Of a stretch of 38,761 nt of DNA, positions 1-7,416 are shown piece after piece. The position numbers and the translations under genes were made by a program. Location: positions 1 to 38,761 of the IMG/VR virus record IMGVR_UViG_3300005511_000897; one strand, written 5' to 3'. The notes beneath the pieces were generated by a model that did no database searches, was not told where the DNA came from, and was given only the letters and a program-made list of their open reading frames with translations. Source of the DNA: a virus. Numbering within the stretch: the first letter of the stretch is position 1; every line of letters starts with the position of its first letter.

Positions 1-291
1 ATGGTTTACCCCGAAGATAGCGGCAACCAAGAGGCCGACGAGCGACTTTTCTGGATCGGCGATAACTTTGGATGCCACGAGCCGATCATCATTACAGCGC
101 GCTGCGGCGGCACTGACACGTATCTAAGCGTGGCAGAGGCTCTCAGCAAGCTAGATAAGTTCGACGCTTTTAGCGCCGCACGTATAAAAAGCGGCCTTTG
201 GATAAACGGGCTTAAGCATCCATTTAACCAGCGATGCGCGAATCGGCTAGACCACTGCGAATACGATGAGGACTTCTCCCGATTGGTGTAA
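1..291 (+). CDS. Hypothetical 96-aa protein at the left edge
   Basis: I do not recognise this protein. It starts with an ATG at the first base of the window, so an upstream start cannot be excluded. It is a small soluble, mixed-charge protein with no signal peptide or membrane segment and a Cys-rich scatter (Cys near residues 25, 35, 79 and 86). It sits 30 bases upstream of a membrane-protein gene on the same strand, so the two may be co-transcribed. Base composition is visibly less GC-rich than the phage structural genes, which fits a late-acquired cargo gene (moron) or flanking host DNA. A defence or exclusion role is only a guess from position. Confidence 0.5.
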   Translation: MVYPEDSGNQEADERLFWIGDNFGCHEPIIITARCGGTDTYLSVAEALSKLDKFDAFSAARIKSGLWINGLKHPFNQRCANRLDHCEYDEDFSRLV

Positions 292-321
292 AAATAGCTC
301 AGCAGAACGAGCGGAGTGAAT

Positions 322-927
322 ATGTCGGGGACCAATCTGGATGAGAATGCGGCGCGCGAAGTGGCGGCAAACTGGGCGATTGCACGCGGGCGTCTGCCAC
401 CCAAATTCCAAAGCTTTGCTGTAGAGCATCTTCGTCTTTACCCGAATACCGATCAGGGTAACCTCGAAGTGCACCTGCATTTTTTCGATCTCGCCACGGA
501 AGATGCGAAAGCTCAGTGGAATAAGTATTGCCATGCGCAGACAAACTGGTCTGGAGAGTGGATGCTGGAGACGGTAAAGCACCTAGCCATCATCAACGCT
601 GCCGGAATCGCAGGTGCCGCCACATTGCTGGCGACACAAGGAGCTGATGGCTGGGTCAAATTTGCCTTTTGCTTTTTTACTTTCGGCTTGATGCTGTCCG
701 TCCTCGATCTCTGGCTCTGCGCCTGCGGCTTTCAGGCACGGAGCGAAGAAGGCAACCGGCGATTCGTCAAGGCGCGTGACTCTGTCTCTTGGCAACAGTG
801 GAGCAAATCTCTTGATCCAGTTCTACATGGCAAGAAGTGGTTCAAAATTGCAGAGCGCGTAGGCTGGACCGCTGCAGTGCTGTGGGTAGCGGCTGCGAGC
901 AGCCTAGGAGTGCATTTGTTTAAGTGA
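322..927 (+). CDS. Hypothetical 201-aa membrane protein
   Basis: Unrecognised protein with an N-terminal soluble part of about 90 residues, two adjacent hydrophobic segments (about residues 92-110 and 117-140) and a C-terminal hydrophobic segment (about 175-198), so probably an inner-membrane protein. I start it at ATG 322 because a GGAG ribosome site at 313-316 lies five bases upstream; a GTG at 316 overlaps that site and is less likely. It follows the gene at 1-291 with a short gap and ends 6 bases before the SRAP gene. Three-helix membrane proteins at prophage ends are often superinfection-exclusion or other lysogen-expressed cargo, but nothing in the sequence proves this. Confidence 0.6.
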   Translation: MSGTNLDENAAREVAANWAIARGRLPPKFQSFAVEHLRLYPNTDQGNLEVHLHFFDLATEDAKAQWNKYCHAQTNWSGEWMLETVKHLAIINAAGIAGAATLLATQGADGWVKFAFCFFTFGLMLSVLDLWLCACGFQARSEEGNRRFVKARDSVSWQQWSKSLDPVLHGKKWFKIAERVGWTAAVLWVAAASSLGVHLFK

Positions 928-933
928 GAAGTC

Positions 934-1635
934 ATGTGCAGCCACTACCAAGCCGTAAAGAAGGCCGAACAGATGGAGAAATTCTTCCGCGCGCGCGGCT
1001 TGCCCCCACCGAAGGCGGACATGCGGCCGAAATACCAGGGCGTGTTTGTGCGCAGGCCGCCGGAATGGGATTCAGGCGACGAAGCCGTCCCGGAGCGCGA
1101 GGCGGTCATTGGACGCTGGGGCCTGGTTTCGGGGATGACCAAGGCCGACGGCCTGGCCAAGGCGGAAAAGCTGTCGACTTTCAACGCGCGTTCTGAGAGC
1201 GCCGCCACGTCCTTCACCTTCGGCAATGCCAGGCGCCGCGGCCAGTACTGCATCATCCCGGCCGAGGCCATTTATGAGCCAGACCACAGGGAAGAAACCA
1301 AGCTGAGAATGGGCAGTAAGGGGCCGGTATCCACCCGCTTTACACGCGCGGACGGCGCTCCTCTCGGTGTTGCCGGGTTGTGGGATCGATATCGGAATGC
1401 CGCTGGCGAGCTGGTGGACAGCTTTACGATGCTGACCATCAACGCGGATAACCACCCCTTGTTCAAGCACTACCACGCACCCGGCAAGGAAAAGCGCATG
1501 GTCGTGATTCTGCCGTTTGGCGCCTTCGATGCATGGCTGACGGCTAAACCATCCGAGGCCGGCGATTTCATGGCGCCATACCCCGCCGATAAATTGGTGG
1601 CGGAACCTGTCGCTAAGGGCGAGCCGCCCGTCTGA
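934..1635 (+). CDS. SRAP (YedK/HMCES-type) abasic-site DNA-protein crosslinking protein
   Basis: Member of the SOS-response-associated peptidase (SRAP) family, which covalently caps abasic sites in single-stranded DNA through its N-terminal cysteine. The start at 934 is fixed by the obligatory Met-Cys: Cys2 follows the initiator. Other family landmarks are visible: FNARSE with Asn84, the PAEAIYEP block with the expected active-site Glu115, and His181 in the HAPGKEKRM block that replaces the usual HxRMP. Length (233 aa) is normal. Phages often carry SRAP near one end, presumably to protect damaged phage DNA. It lies directly upstream of a LexA box, but that box is behind its stop codon and should serve the next gene, not this one. 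Confidence 0.92.
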   Translation: MCSHYQAVKKAEQMEKFFRARGLPPPKADMRPKYQGVFVRRPPEWDSGDEAVPEREAVIGRWGLVSGMTKADGLAKAEKLSTFNARSESAATSFTFGNARRRGQYCIIPAEAIYEPDHREETKLRMGSKGPVSTRFTRADGAPLGVAGLWDRYRNAAGELVDSFTMLTINADNHPLFKHYHAPGKEKRMVVILPFGAFDAWLTAKPSEAGDFMAPYPADKLVAEPVAKGEPPV

Positions 1636-1647
1636 GAAGTGGCGATA

Positions 1648-1667
1648 TACTGTTTATTCATACAGTA
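1648..1667. promoter_or_regulatory. LexA (SOS) box
   Basis: The 20 bases TACTGTTTATTCATACAGTA form an inverted repeat with arms TACTGT and ACAGTA. They match the enterobacterial and betaproteobacterial SOS-box pattern CTG-N10-CAG with the preferred flanks. The box overlaps a good -10-like hexamer TATACT (1646-1651) and ends 16 bases before the ATG at 1684. LexA bound here would block transcription of the 110-aa gene, which would therefore be induced together with the prophage on DNA damage. Confidence 0.8.
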
Positions 1668-1683
1668 TCTCTCAACGTGACCC

Positions 1684-2016
1684 ATGCCCTTCCGTGCCCC
1701 TCTCACGGCTGACGACCTCGCCAAGATCCGCGCGCGCTATGAGGCTTGCTCGCAGCGCGCACCCTGTGCGTACCAAGACACGGTAGTTTGGGAGGACGTT
1801 CTCGCGCTGCTGTTCGAGATCAAGCGCTTGCGAGCGCTGGCGCTGACCGCCCATCAGTTGCGCGACCACCTGAAGAAGCCGGGAAGTTGTCTGGATGGCG
1901 TATGGCAGGAATTCTTGGACAACCTCGCTGTTGAACCATGCGTCGTCGAGCTTGGCGCCCTAAAAGATGACTTGCTGATGAAGCCAAAGCGGCGCGCCAG
2001 CCCCAACACCACCTGA
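1684..2016 (+). CDS. Hypothetical 110-aa protein behind a LexA box
   Basis: Unrecognised small soluble helical protein, Arg/Leu rich, with no signal peptide or membrane helix. Its most telling property is regulation: a near-consensus LexA box ends 16 bases before its ATG, so it is probably an SOS-induced gene. There is no good ribosome site ahead of the ATG, so translation may be weak, or the mRNA may have a very short leader from the -10-like hexamer inside the box. It is followed by a 79-base convergent gap and then the lysis genes on the other strand. Possible roles are an antirepressor-like induction factor or a DNA-damage accessory protein; neither is supported by a motif. Confidence 0.6.
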   Translation: MPFRAPLTADDLAKIRARYEACSQRAPCAYQDTVVWEDVLALLFEIKRLRALALTAHQLRDHLKKPGSCLDGVWQEFLDNLAVEPCVVELGALKDDLLMKPKRRASPNTT

Positions 2017-2095
2017 TTCGCGTGTCCAGGGCATCAAGCTATCGCATTAGCCTCAGCTGGCCCCTCGGCGCTTCATATGAACCGCCTGCCGCCCG

Positions 2096-2365
2096 TCACT
2101 TCGCGGCGGGCTTCCAGCCGCAATGCTGCGCGCCGGCCTCGTTGTTGCCGACGATGACCCTGGCCGACTTGTCCGCAAGGATGTCGGTGGGGGCCAGATA
2201 TACCGGCTGGAACCACTTGCACGAGTTGTCCACGATCTTTGTCTTTACCACGACCTCCGGCGCCAGGGCTTCGGCCGCCGGCGCGGGTGGCTCGGAGGTC
2301 GTGCAGCCCGCTAACAGGACCATCACCAGCACGCTACTCAGGCGTGCGCCATTTATTGACCGCAT
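2096..2365 (-). CDS. Rz1-like outer-membrane spanin lipoprotein
   Basis: 89-aa lipoprotein. The N-terminus has a short basic start, a hydrophobic core and the lipobox LLAGC, with Cys21 as the predicted lipidation site, then a Pro/Ala/Glu-rich stretch. The start at 2365 lies inside the end of the upstream Rz-like gene (32-base overlap in another frame), the classic Rz/Rz1 overlap. The role would be the outer-membrane half of the spanin, fusing inner and outer membranes at the end of lysis. It is longer and less proline-rich than lambda Rz1, with a compact C-terminal part containing Cys49 and Cys82 that could form a disulphide, so assignment rests on the lipobox and position. Confidence 0.7.
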   Translation of the reverse strand: MRSINGARLSSVLVMVLLAGCTTSEPPAPAAEALAPEVVVKTKIVDNSCKWFQPVYLAPTDILADKSARVIVGNNEAGAQHCGWKPAAK

Positions 2366-2672
2366 TCTGTAGCTCCTCCCGGGACATTGCTTCCAGACGA
2401 GAATCGATAGCGGCGCGATCGCCAGCAGCGTCAGCGGCTGACTGGGCGGCGGCCGCCTGGGATTTAGCATCGGCAGCCCGGTCGCGTTCAGCTTGCGCCT
2501 TAACGTCTGCCGCTTCCTGCTTGGCCGCAGCCTCGCGGTGGCCAGCCTGGGCGACCTTTGTATCGGCGGCCTTGCCCTTAGCCCAGGCCACCAGCAGGCC
2601 GAAGAACGCCACGGCGCCGCCAGCCAGCACCGGCCATATGCTCTGCACGAACGCAACCAAGGCGGCGCTCAT
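2334..2672 (-). CDS. Rz-like inner-membrane spanin
   Basis: 112-aa protein with one N-terminal transmembrane helix (about residues 7-30) followed by a long Ala/Lys/Glu/Asp-rich region predicted to be a coiled coil, the layout of an i-spanin. Its ATG overlaps the endolysin stop codon by four bases, and its C-terminal coding end overlaps the start of the Rz1-like lipoprotein gene. It should span the periplasm and pair with that lipoprotein to disrupt the outer membrane after peptidoglycan is cut. The Ala-rich coiled coil is low in sequence information, so the call depends on topology and order within the lysis cassette. Confidence 0.75.
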   Translation of the reverse strand: MSAALVAFVQSIWPVLAGGAVAFFGLLVAWAKGKAADTKVAQAGHREAAAKQEAADVKAQAERDRAADAKSQAAAAQSAADAAGDRAAIDSRLEAMSREELQNAVNKWRTPE

Positions 2673-3133
2673 GCTTGCACCTCATCCAGGCGGGACAGGC
2701 CGCGATAGTCGATGATGGAGATGATCTTGGCGGCATAGCCTGGGTCGGTCGCGTAGCCGGCGGCGGCCACTGCTGACGCAAAGCGCCGGCCGTCCGTGTA
2801 CTGGAACGCGGGCCGGTACCGCGGATTCACCAGAAGAAACCGCGCGTGATCGTCCAAGCATTCCTGCCAGCCGCTGTACCGCCGCCAGCGCGCGACCTGG
2901 GTAACCCACTGGCCGTGTAGGTACTCCTTGGTCGGCAGCTCAAGCATGGCGCCGTGCCAGCTCGCATCGGCCTTTACGCCAAACAAGTTGAACGCCTCGC
3001 GAGCGAGTTGCGATTTCGCCCAGCCTGACTCCAGTGCCGCCTGAGCCACGGTAAAGCTGGCCGGGATTCTGGTCTTGGCTGCTGACGCCTGCGCCGCCGG
3101 GCTAATAGCCGAGATGAATTCAAGGGGTGTCAT
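2669..3133 (-). CDS. Endolysin, GH73 glucosaminidase (FlgJ-like)
   Basis: 154-aa peptidoglycan hydrolase of the FlgJ/GH73 glucosaminidase type. Visible signatures are the AALESGWAKS block with the likely catalytic Glu35, the NLFGVKA block near residue 49, and the C-terminal region about 85-130 with the RRYSGW, FLLVNPRY and AGYATDPGYA blocks typical of the family. No signal peptide is present, so release through the holin encoded just upstream is expected. I start it at 3133, where the ATG overlaps the stop of the holin-like gene; the reading frame stays open further upstream but that part is antisense-like and overlaps the holin. It is the enzymatic core of the lysis cassette. Confidence 0.88.
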   Translation of the reverse strand: MTPLEFISAISPAAQASAAKTRIPASFTVAQAALESGWAKSQLAREAFNLFGVKADASWHGAMLELPTKEYLHGQWVTQVARWRRYSGWQECLDDHARFLLVNPRYRPAFQYTDGRRFASAVAAAGYATDPGYAAKIISIIDYRGLSRLDEVQA

Positions 3134-3402
3134 TGCAAATCCTTTTTCCTGAACATACGGCGCACCGCCGCGATTACGGCGCCCTGGCTCACCACGCGCG
3201 CCACGATGGCCAGCACCACGCCAGCGACCGGTACCCACTGCCGCCCGCTGTGCGGGAACCAGGTCAGGAGCACGGGCGCTAGGTTGGGATACTGATTGCT
3301 TAGCTCGGGGATGCCCGCCAGCAGGATCAGCCCCACTACACCGATCCGGAGCGACCACCACCGGCGCATGACCGTCCAGCGGTCTGCCCATATACCTTTC
3401 AT
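3130..3402 (-). CDS. Putative holin (small two-helix membrane protein)
   Basis: 90-aa protein with a basic, Trp-rich N-terminus, a first hydrophobic segment about residues 17-32, a Pro-containing loop, a second hydrophobic segment about 53-78, and a very basic C-terminal tail (RRMFRKKDLQ). This matches small phage holins of the DUF7940-like style. The start at 3402 is chosen because its ATG overlaps the stop codon of the upstream gene; an alternative ATG is three codons upstream. It would form the timed inner-membrane lesion that releases the endolysin encoded immediately downstream. Function is assigned from topology and neighbours only. Confidence 0.72.
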   Translation of the reverse strand: MKGIWADRWTVMRRWWSLRIGVVGLILLAGIPELSNQYPNLAPVLLTWFPHSGRQWVPVAGVVLAIVARVVSQGAVIAAVRRMFRKKDLQ

Positions 3403-3734
3403 TTCGCCCACCTCTGCGCGTCTGCGCGGTTTGCAACGCTGTTGGAAATCATCTGGTCTTTGAGCTGGTCGATCTTGTTGCTCAGGTCTTTCACGTCGGC
3501 GCTGATGGACCGCAGCGCATCGCGGGTGTCGGCGCGTTGGTCGAGCTGCGCTGACTCAATGCGCCCCATCCGAGCCTCCTGTTGTCGGTCGTGCTCTTCG
3601 AGCGTTTGGACTCGGCTACCGAGCGAGTACCACGCCCCCACGGCGACCGCGATACAGCCGGCCAGCCAGCAAAGCAGCGTTTGCAGGCTGATGGTGGTGT
3701 CAATCCACCGTGCCTTCTGTTGAGGGTCCGTCAT
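3399..3734 (-). CDS. Coiled-coil membrane protein of the lysis cassette
   Basis: 111-aa protein with one transmembrane segment (about residues 17-37) followed by a hydrophilic heptad-rich coiled coil (about 40-98). It is the first gene of the lysis block and overlaps the holin start by four bases. The architecture resembles XhlA-type or antiholin-like accessory proteins that are membrane-anchored with a cytoplasmic or periplasmic coiled coil. It may tune holin timing, but no family-specific motif is visible. The start at 3734 (ATG-ACG) is preferred over an upstream extension, which would be antisense to the acyltransferase gene. A hairpin with a T-run lies just upstream of it on the same strand. 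Confidence 0.6.
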   Translation of the reverse strand: MTDPQQKARWIDTTISLQTLLCWLAGCIAVAVGAWYSLGSRVQTLEEHDRQQEARMGRIESAQLDQRADTRDALRSISADVKDLSNKIDQLKDQMISNSVANRADAQRWAK

Positions 3735-3753
3735 GTGTTGCTTCTCCAGACGT

Positions 3754-3776
3754 AAAAAATTCCCGCCGAAACGGGG
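3754..3776 (-). terminator. Weak intrinsic terminator or attenuator ahead of the lysis genes
   Basis: On the minus strand a CCCG, six-base loop, CGGG hairpin is followed by AA and a run of T (bases 3754-3761 read as A on the plus strand). It lies just upstream of the first lysis gene, so it could trim late or antisense transcripts coming through the acyltransferase locus before lysis expression. The four-pair stem is short, so this is a weak call; almost the same hairpin recurs at 12936-12954. Confidence 0.4.
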
Positions 3777-3845
3777 TTGGGTATGGGAAGATAAAATCGG
3801 CACCAGCAGGCCCGGGAGGCCACAACTGATGACCGAGGATTCGAA

Positions 3846-4886
3846 TTGAGCCAACCGCCAGAGAATGTCCCTGTACTGAATGGAATCCGTGCTCTCGCAG
3901 CCCTGTCGGTGTTTGCCGCTCATTCGATGAGCATCTACTACGACGGTTTCCTATTTGGTCGGGGTTCTGGCCAAATAGGCGTGATGCTGTTTTTCCTTCT
4001 CAGCGGTTTTTTAATGGGACACCTGTACTTGAAGCGCCCACCCGCACCAGGTGAGATTTTTGGATTTGCCGTAAAGCGTCTGTCCCGCGTTTATCCGCTG
4101 TTCGCGCTGGTTGTGATCTCAGCCTACTTGGCGATCAAATTGGGTTTCACTGGCTATGCTTATGGCATGTCGTCTGGGGCTGAGCTTGCTCTGACCCTGG
4201 GCCTGGTGCATGGAACAAGTGTCTTATGGACCATAGGGCCGGAGATTATTTTTTACGGCGTTTTCATGATCCTCTGGCCTTTGTGGCACCGAAGCCGGCT
4301 GGCATTTTTCGGTATGCTGGCACCTCTGATGCTCCTGTGCTGGCTTCCCGTCGAAGTCCAGCCTTTGAACTCAATTTTGTCGCTTCACAATCGATTCCCA
4401 TATTTCGTGCTTGGCATGTTCATGGGCCTTCATTCAGAGCGATTTTCGGCACGCGTCCCGACTTCTCTGTTCTGCATTGCACTCGCCATATATTTTTTTG
4501 GCTCCCCCCAGATTGCCAGCTATGTCATAAATGTCCCGGAAAGAATGACCTCTGACCCATGGTCGTTCCCCGTATATATCGCCAGTTCCTCGATGGTGAT
4601 GGTGACAGCCCTACTCGCCAAACCCAGACTGTTGATCAATCCCGTGATGGACTATCTCGGGCGAGTTTCGTACTCGTTCTACCTGATTCATGTGTTGGCG
4701 TTGCTGAACATCAAGCCGCTACTAAGCGGGCGCCCCGCCCTTGCAATCGCGGCATCGCTTGCGGTGACAATTACAGCTTCTGCGATATGTCACCGGTGGG
4801 TTGAAACCCCGGCACGGGAGGCCGGCCGAACGTGCCTTCGATACATTCGAGGCAAGCGCAAACACCCGGTTGTCGTGGCTTCATAG
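3846..4886 (+). CDS. O-antigen acyltransferase (acyltransferase 3 / OafA-type), probable serotype conversion
   Basis: 346-aa multi-pass inner-membrane acyltransferase of the acyltransferase-3 family, which transfers acetyl groups to O-antigen or other envelope sugars. The N-terminus has the family R-X10-H motif (Arg15 to His26 in the NGIRALAALSVFAAHS block), followed by IGVMLFFLLSGFLMG, another hallmark. About ten hydrophobic segments continue to the C-terminus; length is typical. The start is a TTG at 3846; no ATG in frame lies upstream. The gene is on the opposite strand from the tail genes to its right and the lysis genes to its left, and is visibly more AT-rich, both typical of a horizontally gained conversion gene. 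It probably alters the lysogen's surface and blocks superinfection. Confidence 0.88.
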   Translation: MSQPPENVPVLNGIRALAALSVFAAHSMSIYYDGFLFGRGSGQIGVMLFFLLSGFLMGHLYLKRPPAPGEIFGFAVKRLSRVYPLFALVVISAYLAIKLGFTGYAYGMSSGAELALTLGLVHGTSVLWTIGPEIIFYGVFMILWPLWHRSRLAFFGMLAPLMLLCWLPVEVQPLNSILSLHNRFPYFVLGMFMGLHSERFSARVPTSLFCIALAIYFFGSPQIASYVINVPERMTSDPWSFPVYIASSSMVMVTALLAKPRLLINPVMDYLGRVSYSFYLIHVLALLNIKPLLSGRPALAIAASLAVTITASAICHRWVETPAREAGRTCLRYIRGKRKHPVVVAS

Positions 4887-4932
4887 TTCCTGCCTGCCGC
4901 GAGATGGGCGTCCATACTTGCGAATTCGAAGG

Positions 4933-5274
4933 TCATAGAACCTCACCGGCCTCGATAAACAGGGCGTCAAGCTGCCCCGGAGTCAGGCCCATTTGTTCGG
5001 CCGCATATAACAGCGAGGGAGAATCCCGGTTAAACGTCGGTGCTCGTAGCCACGCAATGCGCCGCGCGTCGTCTTCTTCTAGGGCTATGAATAGCGCGCT
5101 CGCGTCCTCCCAAATGCCGTGCTTGCGCATGGTGACTTCGGCCTGATAGGCGGATACGGACTGGGGCACCATCTTAACTTCCGGTGGCGCCCCCACGAAC
5201 GCAGTAAATCCTAGCGTCGGTTGTGGATCCAGTGACCAGCCAGGATTCTCTCCGGTAGGGTCGATATAGGGCAT
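4933..5274 (-). CDS. Tail-fibre-associated small protein
   Basis: 113-aa soluble protein, last gene of the late structural operon, starting four bases after the fibre gene stop. It has no membrane segment. The position directly after the fibre gene is where lambdoid and Mu-like phages encode fibre assembly chaperones, but I cannot see a clear Tfa motif. The N-terminal DPTGENPGWSLDPQPT block could contact the fibre, and the C-terminal half is helical and acidic. The best-supported statement is a small protein translated with the fibre; a chaperone or tail-tip accessory role is inference. Confidence 0.6.
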   Translation of the reverse strand: MPYIDPTGENPGWSLDPQPTLGFTAFVGAPPEVKMVPQSVSAYQAEVTMRKHGIWEDASALFIALEEDDARRIAWLRAPTFNRDSPSLLYAAEQMGLTPGQLDALFIEAGEVL

Positions 5275-5278
5275 TGTG

Positions 5279-6529
5279 TCAATCCTCTAAGAAGTCGCGG
5301 TATCCGGTCAGGTACATCAAGTACGCCCCGGTAGTAGCTGCCGTGGTTGCGTATTTGAGCTGTGCGCTTTGATCCGTTATGACCTTATGTGCTACCGACC
5401 ACACAGAGCCGTTTGGAAACGTGCCGACCGCGTTTCGTTGAAGCGCGGACCCCGCAAGTGAAAGCTCGGGACTCGCCACCACCAATCCCGTTAGAGGATT
5501 AGCTCCATTCATGGTGCTATTGATGAACGCCTCGCTACGCACTCCTGGCGGTAACGTCGTGCCCAAGGCTATCGTCTGGAACGTCGTCGAGGTATTGACG
5601 TTGCTCAGCGGCGATACGGCGTCCTGAAAGAGAAACACACCAACCTCTGGGTTTAGCTTAGACAGCCAAGCCAGCGTGGTGGTGTAGCGCTCCGTGCTCA
5701 CCCGGCGATACTCGGTGAACCCGGTGGGACGGTTAGCCGCAGTCAGCGACGTGTCGAAACCAGCGTCCACTACTCCGGTAGCTGGGTTGTAGATGACAAA
5801 CAGGTGGTACGACGTTGCGACGGCAGCCACGCCAGTGAAAAGACCGTTGGCGCCACTACCGGGCGCCCAGGTACCGCTAGACTGCAGCACCTTGGTCAAC
5901 GGCGCGGTAAGGCGGATGTCTGCAGTATCTCCGCGGCTACGCCAGCTTCCAGCAGAGATCGTGATGGAGTTAGAAGTTGTTTGGAAGATCAAGCCGCCGG
6001 CTCGATACTGACGTGGCAGCCCCGCCACTGTGACGTAGCGGCTCGCGCTCGCGCGCCACTCCATAGTCCCCAGGCCGATGACGTAGATTGGCCCGACATC
6101 GCTGGCAGGAATCCCGGAGGGCAGGTATTGCGGCAGCCCTACATTGGCGGCCGCCGCAGCCTGCTCTGCGTACTGTCGCGCTGAAAGCAACCCGCCGGAA
6201 ACAGTGCCTGTCGGCTTTGACGCCCATGCCTGCGCCAGGTCGCGCGCGGCCTCAGCGGCAATCCGCGCCACTCGTGCTGCTGTCTCAGTCGTCGCCGACT
6301 CCCCCGCCGAGGCCGCGGCCGCAATCGCCCGCTGGTCGGAAAATGCAGCGCTAGCTGCCGCGGCGGACGCGTCAGCATCCACGGTGGCGGCCGCATCGTT
6401 GACTTGCGCCTGCAAGGCGTTTGCCTGAGTCGCGAACTGTGGCAACGCAGCCATGAAAGCGTCTGCACGTTCAGGAAAATTCGCCGGGTCGCTCCGACTG
6501 GGCGGTGCCGGCAATGCGGTGATCGACAT
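5279..6529 (-). CDS. Tail fibre / receptor-binding protein
   Basis: 416-aa protein with a short N-terminal anchoring part (about 1-50), a long Ala-rich coiled-coil stretch (about 50-130, many A-A-A and E-A-A-R repeats) and a C-terminal beta-rich domain from about residue 140 rich in Gly, Thr and Ser. This is the layout of a trimeric phage side or tip fibre. The start codon overlaps the stop of the upstream distal tail gene by one base (TAATG arrangement). As the last large structural gene before the acyltransferase it is the prime candidate for host recognition. No endosialidase or chaperone-peptidase motif is visible. Confidence 0.78.
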   Translation of the reverse strand: MSITALPAPPSRSDPANFPERADAFMAALPQFATQANALQAQVNDAAATVDADASAAAASAAFSDQRAIAAAASAGESATTETAARVARIAAEAARDLAQAWASKPTGTVSGGLLSARQYAEQAAAAANVGLPQYLPSGIPASDVGPIYVIGLGTMEWRASASRYVTVAGLPRQYRAGGLIFQTTSNSITISAGSWRSRGDTADIRLTAPLTKVLQSSGTWAPGSGANGLFTGVAAVATSYHLFVIYNPATGVVDAGFDTSLTAANRPTGFTEYRRVSTERYTTTLAWLSKLNPEVGVFLFQDAVSPLSNVNTSTTFQTIALGTTLPPGVRSEAFINSTMNGANPLTGLVVASPELSLAGSALQRNAVGTFPNGSVWSVAHKVITDQSAQLKYATTAATTGAYLMYLTGYRDFLED

Positions 6530-7416
6530 TATGTGAGTCCTTCGATTTCGAGGTTGCAGAAATTGACTAGGGGATAGGCGATATCGATACTGAAATCGCG
6601 GTAGAAACCGAAAATTGTCAGCGGCCCGAGATCCTCAGACTCCGCCCCGATCCAAACGCAGGGCGTCGCGCGCAGCCCAGAGAGCAGCCGGTACACCGCG
6701 TTGAAGCGTGGAGCATCGACCCAAAGGCGCTGCGACATACGGCGCGAGAATTTGCGCTTGCGAAAGGTCGTCGTTCCGGTGTCAGAGGTGTCCTTCCGGC
6801 TGTAGTCGATGATGCCGGCACTGCCACCGTATTCGCTGTCGCCGACAAGGTAGGCGGTGCCCACAATCATGGCCCCGCACGCCACGTCAGCGCCCGATAC
6901 GATCGACACTTCGATCTGCAGGCTCCCGTATGCAGGCAAGTCAGTTAACACCACCTCTCCCAAGGGGGAAAACGGCTCAAAGAAGTACTCGTACCAGTTG
7001 GTGACGATGGACGCCTCGAGGGACCGCTGCGCGCTGTAGATCACGGGTCCGCCGGCGCCGTCTCGGCCTATCACCTCGACACTAGCCCCTTCCAACTCGA
7101 GCAACGCCAAGCTGTTAACCAGTCCAGCCTTGACCACCACGGTGAGCGGACTTACCCGAAGGGTCTGCGTGCTCACTTGGTCGTCGAACATTGCCCATTT
7201 ATTGGTCGGCCCCGTCAGCGCCCAATACAGCGGTTGCTCGCCGGGAGTTTTGCCTTGGTTGGGTGTCTCTACCGATTGGTACACGTTCGACTGGTACACG
7301 ACCTTCGCGCCGACGGCGTAGTTCGTGGCAGCAGCGTACGCAGGCGCGTCATCTTCCGTGACGTTCGAACTGACCAATTGAGCAAGCCCAATGGTTACCG
7401 GTTTGATGACCTTCAT
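6529..7416 (-). CDS. Distal tail protein with carbohydrate-binding-like segment
   Basis: 295-aa protein translated directly after the tape measure (ATGA overlap at 7413-7416). Near residues 28-80 it has a segment with the pattern YAVGAKVVYQSNVYQS, then PLYWALTGPTNKWAMFD. Such carbohydrate-binding-like stretches recur in phage tail-tip proteins. The remainder is beta-rich without recognised motifs. Because only this gene and the fibre gene lie between the tape measure and the end of the operon, it probably serves as the distal tail or baseplate component normally represented by several genes. The assignment is from position and the short conserved segment, not from a full domain match. Confidence 0.6.
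   Translation of the reverse strand: MKVIKPVTIGLAQLVSSNVTEDDAPAYAAATNYAVGAKVVYQSNVYQSVETPNQGKTPGEQPLYWALTGPTNKWAMFDDQVSTQTLRVSPLTVVVKAGLVNSLALLELEGASVEVIGRDGAGGPVIYSAQRSLEASIVTNWYEYFFEPFSPLGEVVLTDLPAYGSLQIEVSIVSGADVACGAMIVGTAYLVGDSEYGGSAGIIDYSRKDTSDTGTTTFRKRKFSRRMSQRLWVDAPRFNAVYRLLSGLRATPCVWIGAESEDLGPLTIFGFYRDFSIDIAYPLVNFCNLEIEGLT

Noticed and set aside
924-1196. Alternative 90-codon frame at the start of the SRAP gene
   Set aside because: The SRAP frame has the obligatory Met-Cys start and family motifs; the other frame is Arg/Gly-rich without features.
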